This document shows positions 63,072 through 64,000 of a stretch of 64,000 nt of DNA, piece after piece. The DNA lies in NCBI RefSeq assembly GCF_008386395.1, contig NZ_CP043762.1, positions 186,001 through 250,000 of the forward strand, written 5' to 3'. Position numbers and translations under genes: made by a program. Source of the stretch: Paenibacillus sp. 37 (lineage in GTDB: Bacteria; Bacillota; Bacilli; Paenibacillales; Paenibacillaceae). Under the pieces are notes generated by a model. The model saw nothing but the letters and a program-made list of their open reading frames with translations. It did not search any database and was not told where the DNA came from. Position 1 is the stretch's first letter, and every line of letters begins with the position of its first letter.

Positions 63072-64000
63072 CACTGGATGTTGGAAAAGGTCTTGAATCA
63101 GAAAGGTCAAATAATTAATAGATACACCTATTCATTTCTAAGTGAAGAGATGAACGGAATCTTACTCCCAACAACCTTCCCCCAAAATGGGTCTGCTTAT
63201 CAAAGGTTAAATAAAATACTTATATTACTGAATATATTATGTAATATTTAATTGTTCAATTATGTACTATTTTATCGAGTTCAAATTTCCGTATATTAAT
63301 CGGGTTCATTAGATTATCTTTATGAGATAAGGAAGCGAATGCTAAACATTTAAATGCATTACTATTTTCCCGGAGCAAGGTAAATTCATCTTATGGTTAA
63401 TGAATAATAATATATTACTGAATATAAAACTTAATACTCAAATCACTTTGCTCTATAGAATATCGTCTACAGCTTAAATAGTAAGTATTATTGTTCAGTA
63501 ATATTAATATATTATTTAAACTTAATACTTCTATTAATCGCACAACTAAGAAATGTCCAGCTCTTATTAATTTTGACTGTTGTTCATGTAGAAAGGCAAA
63601 GTAAGGAATTTAGTAAGGAGGTATTTGTTACACAATGCAAACTTACTGAACTCAAATAGGAAAGTACGGAAAATAATCAATAATACTTCAACCAATCAGC
63701 GAAAAACATCACACGGCATTCTGCCGACGAAATTGCACCATCTTCAAGACGGAGCAATAAAAAACGCATAAGAATACATAGAGTCACTAAATATCATAAC
63801 GCTGGTTACAAATCATACAGAAGAGAGGTTTACTCGTGATGTCTGTTAAGAAAGTAAAATGGTATGGGAAACAACTTGTTTAATTGGGGCAATGGGTCCA
63901 ACAAGCGAAATTATTTCATTCTGTGGAATAGATACAGAAATACTTTACACATTCATATAGCGGTCTGCATAAATTCATTCTCATGAAGATTGAGGATGTA
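63072..64000. other. AT-rich terminal region
   Basis: No intact gene was seen. Near the edge an ATG at 63839 (GAGAGG upstream) opens SVKKVKWYGKQLV and stops at TAA 63881. The same frame goes on as LGQWVQQAKLFHSVE to a TAG, so it looks like a decayed small gene, perhaps a phage structural remnant. Confidence 0.4.
63222..63512. repeat. ATATTACTGAATATA repeats
   Basis: Two direct copies of ATATTACTGAATATA (63222-63236 and 63412-63426) and an inverted partial copy TTCAGTAATAT (63494-63504) lie in a very AT-rich stretch. They could be centromere-like or replication-associated. Confidence 0.5.

Noticed and set aside
1..64000. tRNA or rRNA genes
   Set aside because: No cloverleaf-like segment with the T-loop pattern or rRNA block was noticed by eye; a tRNAscan-SE run would settle it.

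Overview
The window looks like a stretch of a large plasmid, or a plasmid-derived accessory region, from a spore-forming, low-GC Gram-positive bacterium, most likely Paenibacillus. The grounds are strong AGGAGG-type ribosome binding sites, three proteins with S-layer homology (SLH) domains, a Spo0E-like phosphatase, a SpoIIS-type toxin-antitoxin locus, type I-C CRISPR repeats, and an iteron origin with replication initiators and a VirD4-type coupling protein. The genus is inferred and was not tested by any search.

Left third (1-25 kb), accessory cargo. A secreted protein with a small membrane partner opens the window. Two type I-C CRISPR arrays follow (16 and 20 repeats, both read on the minus strand, each with its own copy of the same leader). 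No cas gene is present. Between the arrays lies a SpoIIS locus whose toxin is cut by an in-frame amber codon while the antitoxin is intact. Next come a NERD protein, several decayed genes, a Spo0E-like gene beside a probable small RNA, a long gene-free GC-rich segment containing a roughly 100-bp-arm imperfect palindrome, an SLH protein, an AAA ATPase, a secreted M28-type peptidase relative, a SUKH protein, an IS200/IS605 element with tnpA and tnpB, a second SLH protein and a lipoprotein.

Middle (25-36.5 kb). Three paralogous two-helix membrane proteins with an internal zinc ribbon lie near an SRAP (YedK/HMCES) gene. They are followed by small envelope proteins and hypothetical genes. Two toxin-antitoxin-like cassettes with different cargo share the same palindromic operator and the same terminator; one of them encodes a GNAT acetyltransferase fused to a helix-turn-helix.

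Right half (36.5-64 kb), plasmid backbone on the minus strand. A CHC2-type primase-like protein, two replication-initiator-like proteins and an origin with ten 16-17 bp iterons plus a DnaA box are followed by a Replic_Relax protein, an S1-type RNA-binding protein and a VirD4/TraG-like ATPase. Further right are an XRE-TPR regulator, a 2480-residue fibronectin/SLH surface protein, a duplicated zinc-ribbon/HTH protein, a PDZ-Lon membrane peptidase and several very small genes.

The most interesting signal is a set of five promoter-leader units at 45.2, 48.5, 58.75, 59.4 and 63.0 kb. Each has a promoter with an exact 17-bp spacer, a short leader with related sequence, and a strong intrinsic terminator placed before the start codon of a plasmid gene (S1 protein, VirD4, giant surface protein, small membrane protein, 179-residue protein). 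Together they look like an attenuation or antitermination regulon coordinating transfer and surface genes.
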